Shown: positions 17,061 to 25,025, counted from the stretch's first letter. The stretch is DNA of 64,000 nt from JADMIH01 sp035274425 (GCA_035274425.1 DATEOC010000081.1:62001-126000), one strand, 5' to 3'. Notes: generated from the sequence alone by a model not told the origin. Program-made: numbers and translations.

Positions 17061-17725
17061 TCCGCAAGGTGTGACAGGACCACAAGAAGTTGGCCTCCAT
17101 CGAACCGGAGGCGGGCGTCAGGATTGGCGATCTCATTGCTGACCCCACGACCTCGGCCCCTTAGAAGGGTTTCGTGGCTCAAGGGGTAAACGAAGCCTTC
17201 AAGCGTGATGCCTGTTACATCGTCACCAACAGGGAGAAGGGATATGAGGTCGCCCTGTACTGCTGCAACATGGGTCCACCTGCCCGGCTTGGCAAGGAAT
17301 AGTTCCTCTCTCCCATCGAGTAATCGTAAATCAACTTCCATGAGCAGTGGATGGGTAAGTAGGAGCACATTCGCCAGGGTATGGTCGAGTCGCCCCCCGA
17401 TGCCGCCGAAAAGATAGATGGTACCATCCTGCCCATGTAACCACTCAATCGCTGCCATTACCGCAAGCTCTGTGTCGGTCTCGTTCTTTGTCGTGTGGCC
17501 GTAGCGCCTGATCTCTACTCCGCACGCTTCCCACTTGTCTATCAGCACCGGATCGGCGCTATCCAGGTCGCCAATCACAAGGTCGGGCACTAACCCTAGC
17601 TGGGCCGCGAGGGCGGAGCCTCCGTTGGCGGTGATGATCTTGTCAGGCTTCGGCAGCCGCTCGACAGCGGCCCTGACGCTTCCCACAGGACTGCCCGCCA
17701 ATACCCAGACGCACATCTCAGGCAT
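17057..17725 (-). CDS. thiN: Thiamine pyrophosphokinase
   Basis: A 222-residue enzyme transferring pyrophosphate from ATP to thiamine to give TPP. The catalytic part shows GDLDSADP and KNETDTELAV, and the C-terminal B1-binding part follows (GGIGGRLDHTLAN). It faces the riboswitch-controlled transporter, so uptake and cofactor activation lie side by side, although this gene is on the opposite strand and outside riboswitch control. It overlaps the RNA methyltransferase gene upstream by eight bases, which implies a shared transcript. Confidence 0.93.
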   Translation of the reverse strand: MPEMCVWVLAGSPVGSVRAAVERLPKPDKIITANGGSALAAQLGLVPDLVIGDLDSADPVLIDKWEACGVEIRRYGHTTKNETDTELAVMAAIEWLHGQDGTIYLFGGIGGRLDHTLANVLLLTHPLLMEVDLRLLDGREELFLAKPGRWTHVAAVQGDLISLLPVGDDVTGITLEGFVYPLSHETLLRGRGRGVSNEIANPDARLRFDGGQLLVVLSHLAD

Positions 17726-18545
17726 CGTTCGTCACCTGACGCCTTTGCCTTGCAGCCTCGAAGAGGATCACTGCGCCCGCAACCGCCGCGTTCAACGACT
17801 CTGTGCCTGCTTCCATTGGAATGCAGATGGAAGCGCCTCGCTCGCAAGCATATCTTGCCTGCGATGTAAGGCCGTGTGCCTCGTTCGATATGACAAGGGC
17901 AGCTGGGAGCTTCCACTCGACCGCATCATAAGCTAAGTTGACGTGCGTCTCTGTGCAGAAGAGCCGATCGCTCGCTATGCCCACGTCGTTGAGTTCGCGC
18001 TCAATCATATCCCAGGTCCGTTCCGCGAAGATCGGTAGCCTGAAGTGCGTGCCCATCGCTGCGCGGACAACCTTTGGGTTGTAGGTATCTACCGTGCCAG
18101 GGGTGGTCCACACGGCATGGACCCCTGCTGCCTCAGCCGTTCTCAGGAGCGTCCCCAGGTTGCCAGGATCGCGTATGTCGTCGCAGACCAGGCAGAGTGG
18201 CGCACTCTTAGTAGCGGCAGGCACAGCCCATTCCAAGAATGGAAATGCGGCCACGATCCCCTGGGGGTGCATGGTATCGGAGGCTGCCTCCAAAGCCCGC
18301 TCCGACGCCTCGTACATTGATGGTAGGGATAATCTGGTCAAGCGACGCATTAGAGCGGTGCCGCGCTCAGTTCGTGAGAGCAACTCGGAGTTGAACAAGC
18401 ACGTCACAGGCTTGAAACCTGCGCTAAGGCCATCTTCGACTGCGCGTACGCCCTCCACCAGGAACTGCCGATTAGACCGGCGCGCTTTCGCCTCTGTGAG
18501 TGCTCTAAGGGATTTTACAACGGGGTTGGAGGGGCTATCAATCAT
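17718..18545 (-). CDS. SPOUT-family RNA 2'-O-methyltransferase (TrmH/SpoU)
   Basis: A 275-residue enzyme predicted to methylate a ribose 2'-OH in rRNA or tRNA with S-adenosylmethionine. The N-terminal substrate-binding domain (FLVEGVRAVEDGL) precedes the SPOUT knot with motifs DPGNLGTLLRTA, NEAHGL and GTESLNAAVAGA. I prefer ATG 18545 because the longer GTG start at 18581 lies inside the terminator after rplT. It resembles RlmB/TsnR-type proteins, but the exact RNA target is not evident. It overlaps thiN by eight bases. Confidence 0.88.
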   Translation of the reverse strand: MIDSPSNPVVKSLRALTEAKARRSNRQFLVEGVRAVEDGLSAGFKPVTCLFNSELLSRTERGTALMRRLTRLSLPSMYEASERALEAASDTMHPQGIVAAFPFLEWAVPAATKSAPLCLVCDDIRDPGNLGTLLRTAEAAGVHAVWTTPGTVDTYNPKVVRAAMGTHFRLPIFAERTWDMIERELNDVGIASDRLFCTETHVNLAYDAVEWKLPAALVISNEAHGLTSQARYACERGASICIPMEAGTESLNAAVAGAVILFEAARQRRQVTNDA

Positions 18546-18563
18546 CTCTTTGTTGGCAAAAAG

Positions 18564-18612
18564 ATAGAGGGCGAGAGACACTCCTGTGAAGTCGGTCTTT
18601 CGCCCTCTATCT
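18564..18612 (-). terminator. Terminator of the rpmI-rplT operon
   Basis: On the minus strand GATAGAGGGCGA pairs with TCGCCCTCTATC and is followed by TTTTTG, 33 bases past the rplT stop. The arm spacing of about 25 bases also pairs in part. Confidence 0.8.
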
Positions 18613-18644
18613 TTCGTTGGCGTTTCAGGAACGTTGCTGCGCGC

Positions 18645-19097
18645 TTATGAAGTCTCGCCTGCGGCCGGTAGCGCGGGGGTCTCTGCCATTTCTTCCGCGT
18701 CGGCAAGGGCCTCATCGGCGGCGCGCTGAATCAACTCAGGCGCAACGCTCTTGCCCCCTGCCATAGCTACCAGGTGTGCGAAGGTTGCCGCATCTCGCGA
18801 GGCCAGGTCGGCCAGCACCTTGCGGTCGAGATTGACGCCCGCAGAGGCAAGACCCGATATGAAGCGGCTGTATGAAAGCCCCCCCATGCGGGCAGCCGCG
18901 TTGATACGCACGATCCAGAGGCGGCGCATGTCACGCTTCCGCGTGCGGCGATCGCGGTACGCATACGCCCGCGACTTCATCACTATCTGGTTGGCGAAAC
19001 GGACCAACCTGTTGCGCGTGCCTCTAAAACCGGAGGCTGCTTTCAGTATCTTTACGTGCCTGTGATGGCGCGTAAGACCTCTCTTTACTCGTGGCAT
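18645..19097 (-). CDS. rplT: 50S ribosomal protein L20
   Basis: A 150-residue ribosomal protein binding 23S rRNA early in large-subunit assembly. MPRVKRGLTRHHRH and KAYAYRDRRTRKRD-type basic stretches identify it, with the globular part to about residue 118. The last 30 residues (acidic and Ala-rich, from about 120) exceed the usual 114-120 residues of L20 and look like a lineage-specific tail. It lies 15 bases after rpmI in one operon. infC, usually the first gene of this operon, is absent. Confidence 0.97.
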   Translation of the reverse strand: MPRVKRGLTRHHRHVKILKAASGFRGTRNRLVRFANQIVMKSRAYAYRDRRTRKRDMRRLWIVRINAAARMGGLSYSRFISGLASAGVNLDRKVLADLASRDAATFAHLVAMAGGKSVAPELIQRAADEALADAEEMAETPALPAAGETS

Positions 19098-19112
19098 TTT
19101 CTATCTATTCTC

Positions 19113-19316
19113 CTATTTCACGCCGTTGGGCAATAGACGCCTCACGCGTGGCTCCATCGCCGGGTCGAGGGGAAGCATCCTGCCGAAAAGCTGCTTGACG
19201 CGTGCAGACTTCCGGCGGCGAAAATGACTCTTCATGTGCTTGGTGCGCATTATCATGCCGCTACCTGTTATGCTGAAGCGACGCGCCGCTCCCTTGTGGG
19301 TCTTCATCTTGGGCAT
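19113..19316 (-). CDS. rpmI: 50S ribosomal protein L35
   Basis: A 67-residue basic ribosomal protein, recognised by MPKMKTHKGAARRF, GSGMIMRTK and a lysine/arginine-rich C-terminus. ATG 19316 is the family's normal start, with GAGGAG about ten bases upstream; the frame opens 18 codons earlier. It is the first gene of the pair with rplT and has its own promoter at 19390-19418. Confidence 0.97.
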   Translation of the reverse strand: MPKMKTHKGAARRFSITGSGMIMRTKHMKSHFRRRKSARVKQLFGRMLPLDPAMEPRVRRLLPNGVK

Positions 19317-19389
19317 CGAGACTATTGCTCCTCTGTCACGATTTAGCAAATCAATCTTTGTTGGCCCCATTTACGGGCCACAGCCCAAA

Positions 19390-19418
19390 ATTATACCACA
19401 TCTGAGCGTGTGGCGCAA
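19390..19418 (-). promoter_or_regulatory. Promoter of the rpmI-rplT operon
   Basis: On the minus strand TTGCGC (19418-19413) and TATAAT (19395-19390) are spaced by 17 bases. The position is right for a 70-base leader before rpmI. Confidence 0.75.
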
Positions 19419-19435
19419 CCTTTGGATGGGCACCG

Positions 19436-20542
19436 CTAAATTACGAATTTGCCATTTTCGTACAGCGTCTCGCCGTCCACGACGATCCGGCCCTGGCTCA
19501 TATCGGTCACCATGTCCCAGTGGATGGCTGAATGGTTCGTCCCGCCCGCGTTGGGGTATGCTTCACCGAGAGCGCAGTGGATGGTGCCCGCTATCTTTTC
19601 ATCAAAGAGGGTGTTGCGAGTGATACGGGTGACGCCCGTGTTCGTGCCGATGGCGAACTCCCCCATCTTTCGCGCCCCCGCGTCCATATTCAGCATCGAG
19701 GCTAGAAACTCCTGGCCGCTCTCGGCGCTGAAGTCGGTCACGATCCCATTCTTGAAGGTCAGCTTCACCCCCTGCACGCTACGCCCCTGGTATGAGGCCG
19801 GGTATGTGAAGCTGATACGCCCTCCTACCGTGCTCTCGACGGGTGACGTGAAGACTTCCCCGCTTGGGAAATTGCGCTTGCCGTCCGAATTGACGAAGCT
19901 GCGGCCTTCTATCGAAAGCTTCAGGTCGGTTCCGGGGGCCTCAACATGAACATCCTTCTTGTCCGCGAGCCAGTCTACGATGCGCTGCTGCTCCCTTGAA
20001 AGCTCAAGCCATCTCTCGACAGGGTCTTCGTCGGTATCGAGGAGGCACGCATGGAAGACGAAGTCCTCGAACTCAGACAGGCTCATCTCCGCGTCCTGCG
20101 CGTAGGCGTGGGTGGGGAAGAGGGTCAGGCTGTGGGGTCGGCCCTCGGTGATGCGCTGCATGTAGGCTGCGCCCATTGGGGATAGCCCTTTCTGAAGGAG
20201 TGCCTGCCTCTCAGGTGGGACGTTATTGGAGGCTCGTGTGTTCTCATCGCTCATAATGCGCAAGACTGCATCGGACTCGCGGACCATCGCCAGCCTGTAG
20301 GGGTCGCCGTGAAGTAATTGCTCGTCGCTACCGAGAGTGAGGAGCATATCACGAATGCCGGGTGGGTCGAGGAGCACGTTAGGGTGTGCGCCCACCTTCA
20401 GTACTTCGCGGTAGGCGGCCTGGACTAGAGGGATGGCCGCCGTGCCGCCGAAAATGCTCACCTTCCATCCAGGCTGAACGCCAAGCGAATAACCGACAAG
20501 CACCTTTGCCATGCGCTCGATACGCGGGTCTATAAGCATCAT
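19436..20542 (-). CDS. M29 family aminopeptidase
   Basis: A 368-residue thermophilic-type metal aminopeptidase (AmpS/PepS group) that releases N-terminal amino acids. Metal-binding residues are visible in PSGEVFTSP (glutamate), ALGEAYP, the GTNHSAIHWDMV segment and the final VVDGETLYENGKF. There is no signal peptide, so it acts in the cytosol. The frame starts with two adjacent ATGs at 20542 and 20539, preceded by GGAG. It is a single-gene unit, separated from the next minus-strand gene by a repeat element. Confidence 0.92.
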   Translation of the reverse strand: MMLIDPRIERMAKVLVGYSLGVQPGWKVSIFGGTAAIPLVQAAYREVLKVGAHPNVLLDPPGIRDMLLTLGSDEQLLHGDPYRLAMVRESDAVLRIMSDENTRASNNVPPERQALLQKGLSPMGAAYMQRITEGRPHSLTLFPTHAYAQDAEMSLSEFEDFVFHACLLDTDEDPVERWLELSREQQRIVDWLADKKDVHVEAPGTDLKLSIEGRSFVNSDGKRNFPSGEVFTSPVESTVGGRISFTYPASYQGRSVQGVKLTFKNGIVTDFSAESGQEFLASMLNMDAGARKMGEFAIGTNTGVTRITRNTLFDEKIAGTIHCALGEAYPNAGGTNHSAIHWDMVTDMSQGRIVVDGETLYENGKFVI

Positions 20543-20637
20543 TTTCTCCTTCGCGGTGTCCTGGCTTAGTATCTAAAGAGACTACATAACAACTATAACG
20601 AAAGATTAGGAGCCTGCCGTAGCGAAGCACTATTTCC

Positions 20638-20723
20638 CCTGTCATTCTGAGCGAAGCGAAGAATCTAAAACTCTATCCCTACATCCAAGCTCGGAGATTC
20701 CTCACTGCGTTCGGAATGACAGG
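20638..20723. repeat. MITE-like inverted-repeat element, copy C
   Basis: Arms 20638-20667 and 20694-20723 are related inverted repeats (CCTGTCATTCTGAGCG; CGGAATGACAGG). Read on the minus strand, its centre matches that of copy B with few changes, so the two are copies in opposite orientation. Confidence 0.85.
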
Positions 20724-20816
20724 TAGGGATGTGCTTCATCGTACGAAACTCTTAGCTCCTGATTATTGTGCCTAAATGCGCTCCAAAGTCAAAGTCGGCC
20801 CTCACGATTTTCAAAG

Positions 20817-21980
20817 TCATAGACTGGAGTATCGTAGGCCAGATAAGTTGGCGCGTGCGCGCTCCGGGTCTATGCCTTTCGATAGCAACGAGACGTGAAA
20901 CCTGCCGAGACCTTCCATAGAGACGAGCGCCTGCATCCCACGTCTGTACTCAAGTATCGCATTGATATCGGGTGTGCGTCCAATCTCGGCCTCCGTCGCT
21001 GAAGGCTCGCCCAAGCCGAGACCGAGCAGGAAGTGTGCCTGACGCGTGAGACATACTTGCGTCAGTCCGGCGGCTTCGGCTGCATCTTTCAAGGCGGTGA
21101 AGTCTACGAGCGCGGTCAGGTCTTGCTTGCCGGGGTGCGCGGTTATGTCGCTCGTGACCGAGCCGCCGAAGTATCCAAGCAAAGTGCCTTGCCTGCGTGC
21201 CTCTGAATAGCGTCCCGGCGCGGTGTCGCCGTAGTCGAATATAGCGGCCACCCCTCTTTCCAGCTTCCTTCCCAGGGAATGGAGCCACTGCTGCATCGCT
21301 AGGTTCACCTCGACCTGCTCTCCCGGTTGCAAGTCTATCTCGTAGCCCATTAGGAAATCTATGAGTGCAGGGTCCGATGGTTTATCTAGATATATCCTGA
21401 ATCCGGCTTCTTCACCATTCCCCACGTACTGTTCCATCAGCACACCATCGCGGTTCTCTATGACGTGTACGGGGAAAGCGTCAATGAACTCATTCGCGAT
21501 CAGCGCTCCCTCGATAGCGTGTGGAATCGCTTCCAGGTCCGCGGCCCAGCGGCACCTGTCGCCATATTTGGGTACTAACAGCTCCTTTTGCGCCTGAGTA
21601 AGAGATGGGCTGATTTCGACCAGCCAATATCTAGAGCGCCTATAGAGAGATGGTTGCTTAGCCTCTAGCTCCTCCAGGAGATGGGCGGCCAGCGTACCGC
21701 GCCCCGGACCGCACTCCACTATGTCGAATGCGGGCGGATACTCCAGGAGCGCGTCGACATCGGCGACGTGCCTCGTGAGGAGCTTACCGAACGCGGGGGA
21801 GGCCTCCGGGCTGGTGGTGAAGTCGCCGCGCGGGCCGATGTTCGGTCCGGTCATGTAGTAGCCATGCTCAGGGTGGTAGAGCGCCCAGGCCATGAACTGC
21901 TCGACAGTTACAGGCCCTTTGGCCTCTATCTCACGGCGAATGAACTCCGCTAGAGGTTGTGCACTTAATTGCGACTGCAT
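20817..21980 (-). CDS. SAM-dependent methyltransferase of the MidA/NDUFAF7 family
   Basis: A 387-residue protein matching the family of mitochondrial complex I assembly arginine methyltransferases (PF02636). AEFIRREIEAKGPVT and ALYHPEHGYYM open the domain, and IVECGPGRGTLAAHLL at about residues 90-105 is the SAM site. ANEFIDAFPV follows, with the YFGGSVTSDITAHPGKQDLTALVDF-type region later (quoted in part). ATG 21980 starts the conserved domain; the frame runs 86 codons further upstream without conserved sequence. In bacteria the substrate of this group is not settled. The promoter region is shared with the divergent gene at 22047. Confidence 0.85.
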   Translation of the reverse strand: MQSQLSAQPLAEFIRREIEAKGPVTVEQFMAWALYHPEHGYYMTGPNIGPRGDFTTSPEASPAFGKLLTRHVADVDALLEYPPAFDIVECGPGRGTLAAHLLEELEAKQPSLYRRSRYWLVEISPSLTQAQKELLVPKYGDRCRWAADLEAIPHAIEGALIANEFIDAFPVHVIENRDGVLMEQYVGNGEEAGFRIYLDKPSDPALIDFLMGYEIDLQPGEQVEVNLAMQQWLHSLGRKLERGVAAIFDYGDTAPGRYSEARRQGTLLGYFGGSVTSDITAHPGKQDLTALVDFTALKDAAEAAGLTQVCLTRQAHFLLGLGLGEPSATEAEIGRTPDINAILEYRRGMQALVSMEGLGRFHVSLLSKGIDPERARANLSGLRYSSL

Positions 21981-21997
21981 ATTGCCTGTGCTATACT
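21969..21997 (+). promoter_or_regulatory. Promoter of the zinc-ribbon membrane protein gene
   Basis: TTGCGA (21969-21974) and TATACT (21992-21997) with a 17-base spacer, about 50 bases before the TTG start at 22047. The -35 overlaps the first codons of the divergent methyltransferase gene. Confidence 0.6.
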
Positions 21998-22046
21998 TTC
22001 GTTGGAACCAGGGCACGCTCGTGCCCGCGAAAAGGGGTGATGGTCG

Positions 22047-22898
22047 TTGGCTACACAGGTTGTTTGCCCGCGTTGCAAGGGTTCTCTCCAGCCAGAAGCG
22101 CGATCCTGCCCACGATGCGGGCTGGTTATTACACCGCGCACTTCTATTGAACAGCCCGCGCCCGGCGTGGACGCTTCTTCCGCGTATGACGAGGTACGCC
22201 CTTTTGAGCCGCCCCAGCCGGCGCGCCCAACTCCTCAACGGGCGAACGGCAGAGCGCCTGAGCCTACATCCCCTTACTCTCCGAGCGAGGCAATGTCGGT
22301 GGCCCCGCAGCCCCAGCGCAGCCGTGCCTCCGGCCCTCTCACATCATCTCCGCCTGTACACTACCGGCCCGGCAACACCGGACCTCTCGTGCCCCGGGGA
22401 GCGCTGGAGCTTCTACCTGGCGAGAGCGTGGCATTCCAACTGGGAGCGCTATACCTCACCACGAAGAGAGTGATTTTGCTAGCGCCCAGCGTAGTTCGCT
22501 CGGCATTCGTCCGGGACATAGATGCTGTGGGCACATTCACCGAGCGCGCTTCAGCCTGGGTGCCCATCTTCGGTTTCTTGCTTCTTGCCCTCGGCGGCGG
22601 TGGATTCTACGGGATGCTGACCGCGCAGCAGTGGAGAGCCACTTTCCCGTTATTGGCAGACATGGGCATAGTGTTGCCCATAGTCGCTGCATTGCTCGCT
22701 CTGTGGGGCCTGTTTCTCCTTGCCAAGTACTTCTTCTGGATCAAGCGCACTCTATTCGTATCGGTAAAGGGCCGCCCCTTGATAACCGTCAGTATAGCCG
22801 ATTGGAACCAGCGCAAGCTAGAGGGTATGGACTCATTCGTCAACGCTTTCTTCGGCATCAAAGACCTGATGACGGGCGAACTTGGGGAAGCCGAATAG
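22047..22898 (+). CDS. Zinc-ribbon and PH-like membrane protein
   Basis: A 283-residue protein with three parts. A zinc ribbon (Cys7, Cys10, Cys21, Cys24) is followed by a proline-rich linker to about residue 115. A bacterial PH-like segment (LLPGESVAFQLGALYLTTKRVIL) comes next. Two transmembrane helices (about 170-192 and 204-230) lead to a cytosolic tail that resumes PH-like sequence. It probably senses or tethers something at the membrane; the function is unknown. Start TTG 22047 has AGGGGTGA at good spacing; a nearby ATG is out of frame. Confidence 0.65.
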   Translation: MATQVVCPRCKGSLQPEARSCPRCGLVITPRTSIEQPAPGVDASSAYDEVRPFEPPQPARPTPQRANGRAPEPTSPYSPSEAMSVAPQPQRSRASGPLTSSPPVHYRPGNTGPLVPRGALELLPGESVAFQLGALYLTTKRVILLAPSVVRSAFVRDIDAVGTFTERASAWVPIFGFLLLALGGGGFYGMLTAQQWRATFPLLADMGIVLPIVAALLALWGLFLLAKYFFWIKRTLFVSVKGRPLITVSIADWNQRKLEGMDSFVNAFFGIKDLMTGELGEAE

Positions 22899-22922
22899 CC
22901 TAGCCTGTCGTCCATCGCCGGC

Positions 22923-23480
22923 CTATTCGTCCGCCGTCAGCTTTTGATGGCCGTTGGTGGGTGGGCAGAAGTGGGGCATCCCGGTCGTGGAAAGGGGCGT
23001 GCCGCAGAGTGGGCAGCGCGGCCTTCCCCCGGCCAAGACTTCCGCGCCGTTCTGTTGAAGCTTCTCAATTTGGTCCCTGGTCGCCAGACATCGGAGCACC
23101 GGAGTTTCATCCTCTGGGGCATCTCTATCGAACGCTTCCAGGGCGACTATGTCACGCTGGGCATCATATCGCATCCCCAGCGCCCCGACATGTAGCTCCA
23201 GGGTAGGGGTAGCCGGGAAATCAGCCGGTTTGAGATTCGGGGCGAGGTCTCTCGTACTCGCAGGGCGCATCGCCTCGCCGCGTTCCATATCTATTTCAGC
23301 GAGCATCCTGGCAATAGCGTCCACGAGCGCCTGCAATTGCTCCTTCTCGAGCCAGAGCTGCGCGGTGGTCTCGCCGGCAGATACAAGCAGCCGGAAAGTG
23401 CGCTGCCCAGGCACGCCAATCGCTTCCGCTCCAATCCAGTCTGCGCGCCCCATGTTGTGGCGCGGCCTTTTCATACTCAT
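22923..23480 (-). CDS. DUF3090 family protein
   Basis: A 185-residue protein matching the DUF3090 family known mainly from actinobacteria and Chloroflexota. The N-terminus has the typical ADWIGAEAIGVPGQRTFRLLV motif region (partial match shown), then LWLEKEQLQALVDAI. The C-terminus ends in a zinc-ribbon-like CPLCGTPL and HFCPPTNGH, as in the family. No activity is established. It starts at ATG 23480 with GGAGAG upstream and converges with the preceding plus-strand gene, leaving a 24-base gap. Confidence 0.85.
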   Translation of the reverse strand: MSMKRPRHNMGRADWIGAEAIGVPGQRTFRLLVSAGETTAQLWLEKEQLQALVDAIARMLAEIDMERGEAMRPASTRDLAPNLKPADFPATPTLELHVGALGMRYDAQRDIVALEAFDRDAPEDETPVLRCLATRDQIEKLQQNGAEVLAGGRPRCPLCGTPLSTTGMPHFCPPTNGHQKLTADE

Positions 23481-23601
23481 TCTCTATCTCTCCAGGACTC
23501 TTTCCCTCGAAAATACTCTCTGGTGATGACCGGTTGCCCATTCATGCACGCCCAATTTATACCTTATTCGCAGCCTATTTGCCACTTCCGAAATCTAAAT
23601 T

Positions 23602-23652
23602 CAAAAGGACCAAGGAAGGTTCGGCGGCGCCGAACCTTCCTTGGTCCTTTTG
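23602..23652. repeat. Perfect 24-bp hairpin in a divergent intergenic region
   Basis: Arms 23602-23625 and 23629-23652 pair without mismatch around a three-base loop. The arms are A-rich outside on one side and T-rich on the other, like a bidirectional terminator, but both flanking genes start rather than end here. Confidence 0.75.
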
Positions 23653-23735
23653 AAAAGTTACTTGTTCCCAACGCTTTCCTCTTGTATCATAAACCTGACG
23701 TCTTGCTGGAGTGATTTTGTTGCGAGGAAATAGAT

Positions 23736-24350
23736 TTGTCTGAGGATACTACACAGCGAAGCCCGGCTGTCAGGCGATACCGTCCCGGTGGACGCTCACC
23801 GCAACGCAGTGGTCCTTCTGTTCCTGATGTGCTGACGAAGGAGCTTGAAGGGGTGGCGGCTGCGTATGGCGATACGCTCCTCTTCATAGGATTTGAGGTC
23901 AATGGGGAGATCGAGGTTGTGGTTTATCCTCGTTACCGCTTCGGTGCCGATGATCGTGTGCAGGGGCACATTGGTACGCTCTGGTTTGCGCCGGGCACCC
24001 CCTGGGAGAGTATCTTGCGAGAGGTGGATGCTTTACAGGAGCGCGCCACTGCGTTCTACGAAGCGGCAGTCAGTCTGCGGTCAAGAGAGCTACAGGTACA
24101 TGGGGCGCGCTTTGAGCGTGCTTACGATGCGATTGCAGAAATCTTCCGCGAGTCGTGGCACGGCTTCGCGTTGAGATTGCGAAGAGAGCGAAAGGTATCG
24201 AAGGATGGCACCGTCTTCGAAGGCGCGCCCCCCGGCCCTGTGCTCGTTACATGGCGCAACGAGCAGTATACTTTGCTGGTTGCCCCTACAGGGTCGATTC
24301 TCGTCCTTCGAGGCGACAGAAGAAGCGCAGTGGGAGGACTCTTGTCTTAA
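23736..24350 (+). CDS. Hypothetical protein
   Basis: A 204-residue protein I do not recognise. The first 30 residues are basic and Pro/Ser-rich. The rest is mixed alpha/beta with a coiled-coil-prone stretch near 95-125 and a beta-rich C-terminus (PVLVTWRNEQYTLLVAP). There is no signal peptide, membrane helix or catalytic motif. Start TTG 23736 has AGGAAA upstream. Codon usage and GC look like the neighbours, so I take it as a genuine gene. Confidence 0.6.
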   Translation: MSEDTTQRSPAVRRYRPGGRSPQRSGPSVPDVLTKELEGVAAAYGDTLLFIGFEVNGEIEVVVYPRYRFGADDRVQGHIGTLWFAPGTPWESILREVDALQERATAFYEAAVSLRSRELQVHGARFERAYDAIAEIFRESWHGFALRLRRERKVSKDGTVFEGAPPGPVLVTWRNEQYTLLVAPTGSILVLRGDRRSAVGGLLS

Positions 24351-24403
24351 AGGGGTTATTGGAAAAGAAAGTTTATTTGAAAGAGGCCTGTGAGCTACCG
24401 GCG

Positions 24404-24805
24404 TCATGCCGGGGAGGTCGCACTGTGCGATTTCTTGTACTCTTCCACTGCCTGCTTCAGCGTGCCGAGGGCGAGGGTCGCGCAGCGGGGCCGGCTCATG
24501 ACCACTTCGCGCCCAAGCTCATCGACGATGACATCATGCTGAAGCTGTTCGATTTCCTCTAAGGTGGAACCTTCCATGCGTTCGGCCACAAGCTCGGCAG
24601 CAGCCTGGCTGATTGTACAGCCCTCCCCCTCGAACTTGATCTCTTCGACGCGCCCCTCAGGGTTGATTTTCAAGTGAAGCGTAACTATATCTCCGCAGCC
24701 GGGGTTGCCCCCGTTCACGCTTATGTCGGCATCCGCCAGCGGGCCACGATGGGTAGGATTCTCATAAAGCTCAAGAAGGTATTCAATTGCCGTTTGTCTA
24801 TCCAA
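24404..24805 (-). CDS. SufU/NifU-like iron-sulfur cluster scaffold protein
   Basis: A 133-residue protein of the IscU/SufU fold that receives sulfur or builds Fe-S clusters. The three ligand regions are intact: GNPGCGD, GEGCTISQAA and SRPRCATL, each supplying a cysteine. The frame opens at 24892, but a promoter lies inside that upstream part (TATAAT at 24847-24842), and TTG 24805 has AAGGAAAG six bases ahead, so I place the start at 24805. The usual partner SufS is not in the window. It stands alone next to tRNA-Asn. Confidence 0.88.
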   Translation of the reverse strand: MDRQTAIEYLLELYENPTHRGPLADADISVNGGNPGCGDIVTLHLKINPEGRVEEIKFEGEGCTISQAAAELVAERMEGSTLEEIEQLQHDVIVDELGREVVMSRPRCATLALGTLKQAVEEYKKSHSATSPA

Positions 24806-24841
24806 TTCTGATCTTTCCTTGTTAGACTTCTCTTCCAGATA

Positions 24842-24869
24842 ATTATACGCCAGATGTGACGGATAACAA
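24842..24869 (-). promoter_or_regulatory. Promoter of the SufU-like gene
   Basis: Minus strand TTGTTA (24869-24864), 16-base spacer, TATAAT (24847-24842). The -35 box lies in the T-run that ends the tRNA transcript. Confidence 0.7.
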
Positions 24870-24909
24870 AAATCCCCGGAGATCGTGCTCACGACCTGCG
24901 GGGATTTTC
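24867..24909 (-). terminator. Terminator after tRNA-Asn
   Basis: On the minus strand CCCC/GGGG-core arms with outer A/T pairs enclose a short GAGC-type loop and are followed by TTTTTGTT, directly past the tRNA 3' end. Confidence 0.85.
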
Positions 24910-24914
24910 GTTTT

Positions 24915-24989
24915 TGGCTCCGCGACCAGGATTCGAACCTGGAACCTTGCGGTTAACAGCCGCCTGCTCTACCGTTGAGCTATCGCGGA
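24915..24989 (-). tRNA. tRNA-Asn (anticodon GTT)
   Basis: A 72-base cloverleaf plus encoded CCA. The acceptor stem TCCGCGA pairs with TCGCGGA, with the D-arm TAGCTCAACGGTAGAGCA and T-arm GGTTCGAATCC present. The anticodon loop CTGTTAA gives GTT. A perfect consensus promoter lies upstream. Confidence 0.97.
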
Positions 24990-25025
24990 ACATTAGGTAG
25001 CGTCCCCTGGAATAGGGCACGAATA

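Noticed and set aside
17718..18581. Longer start (GTG 18581) for the RNA methyltransferase
   Set aside because: That start lies inside the rplT terminator, and its ribosome site directly abuts the codon with no spacing; ATG 18545 is downstream.
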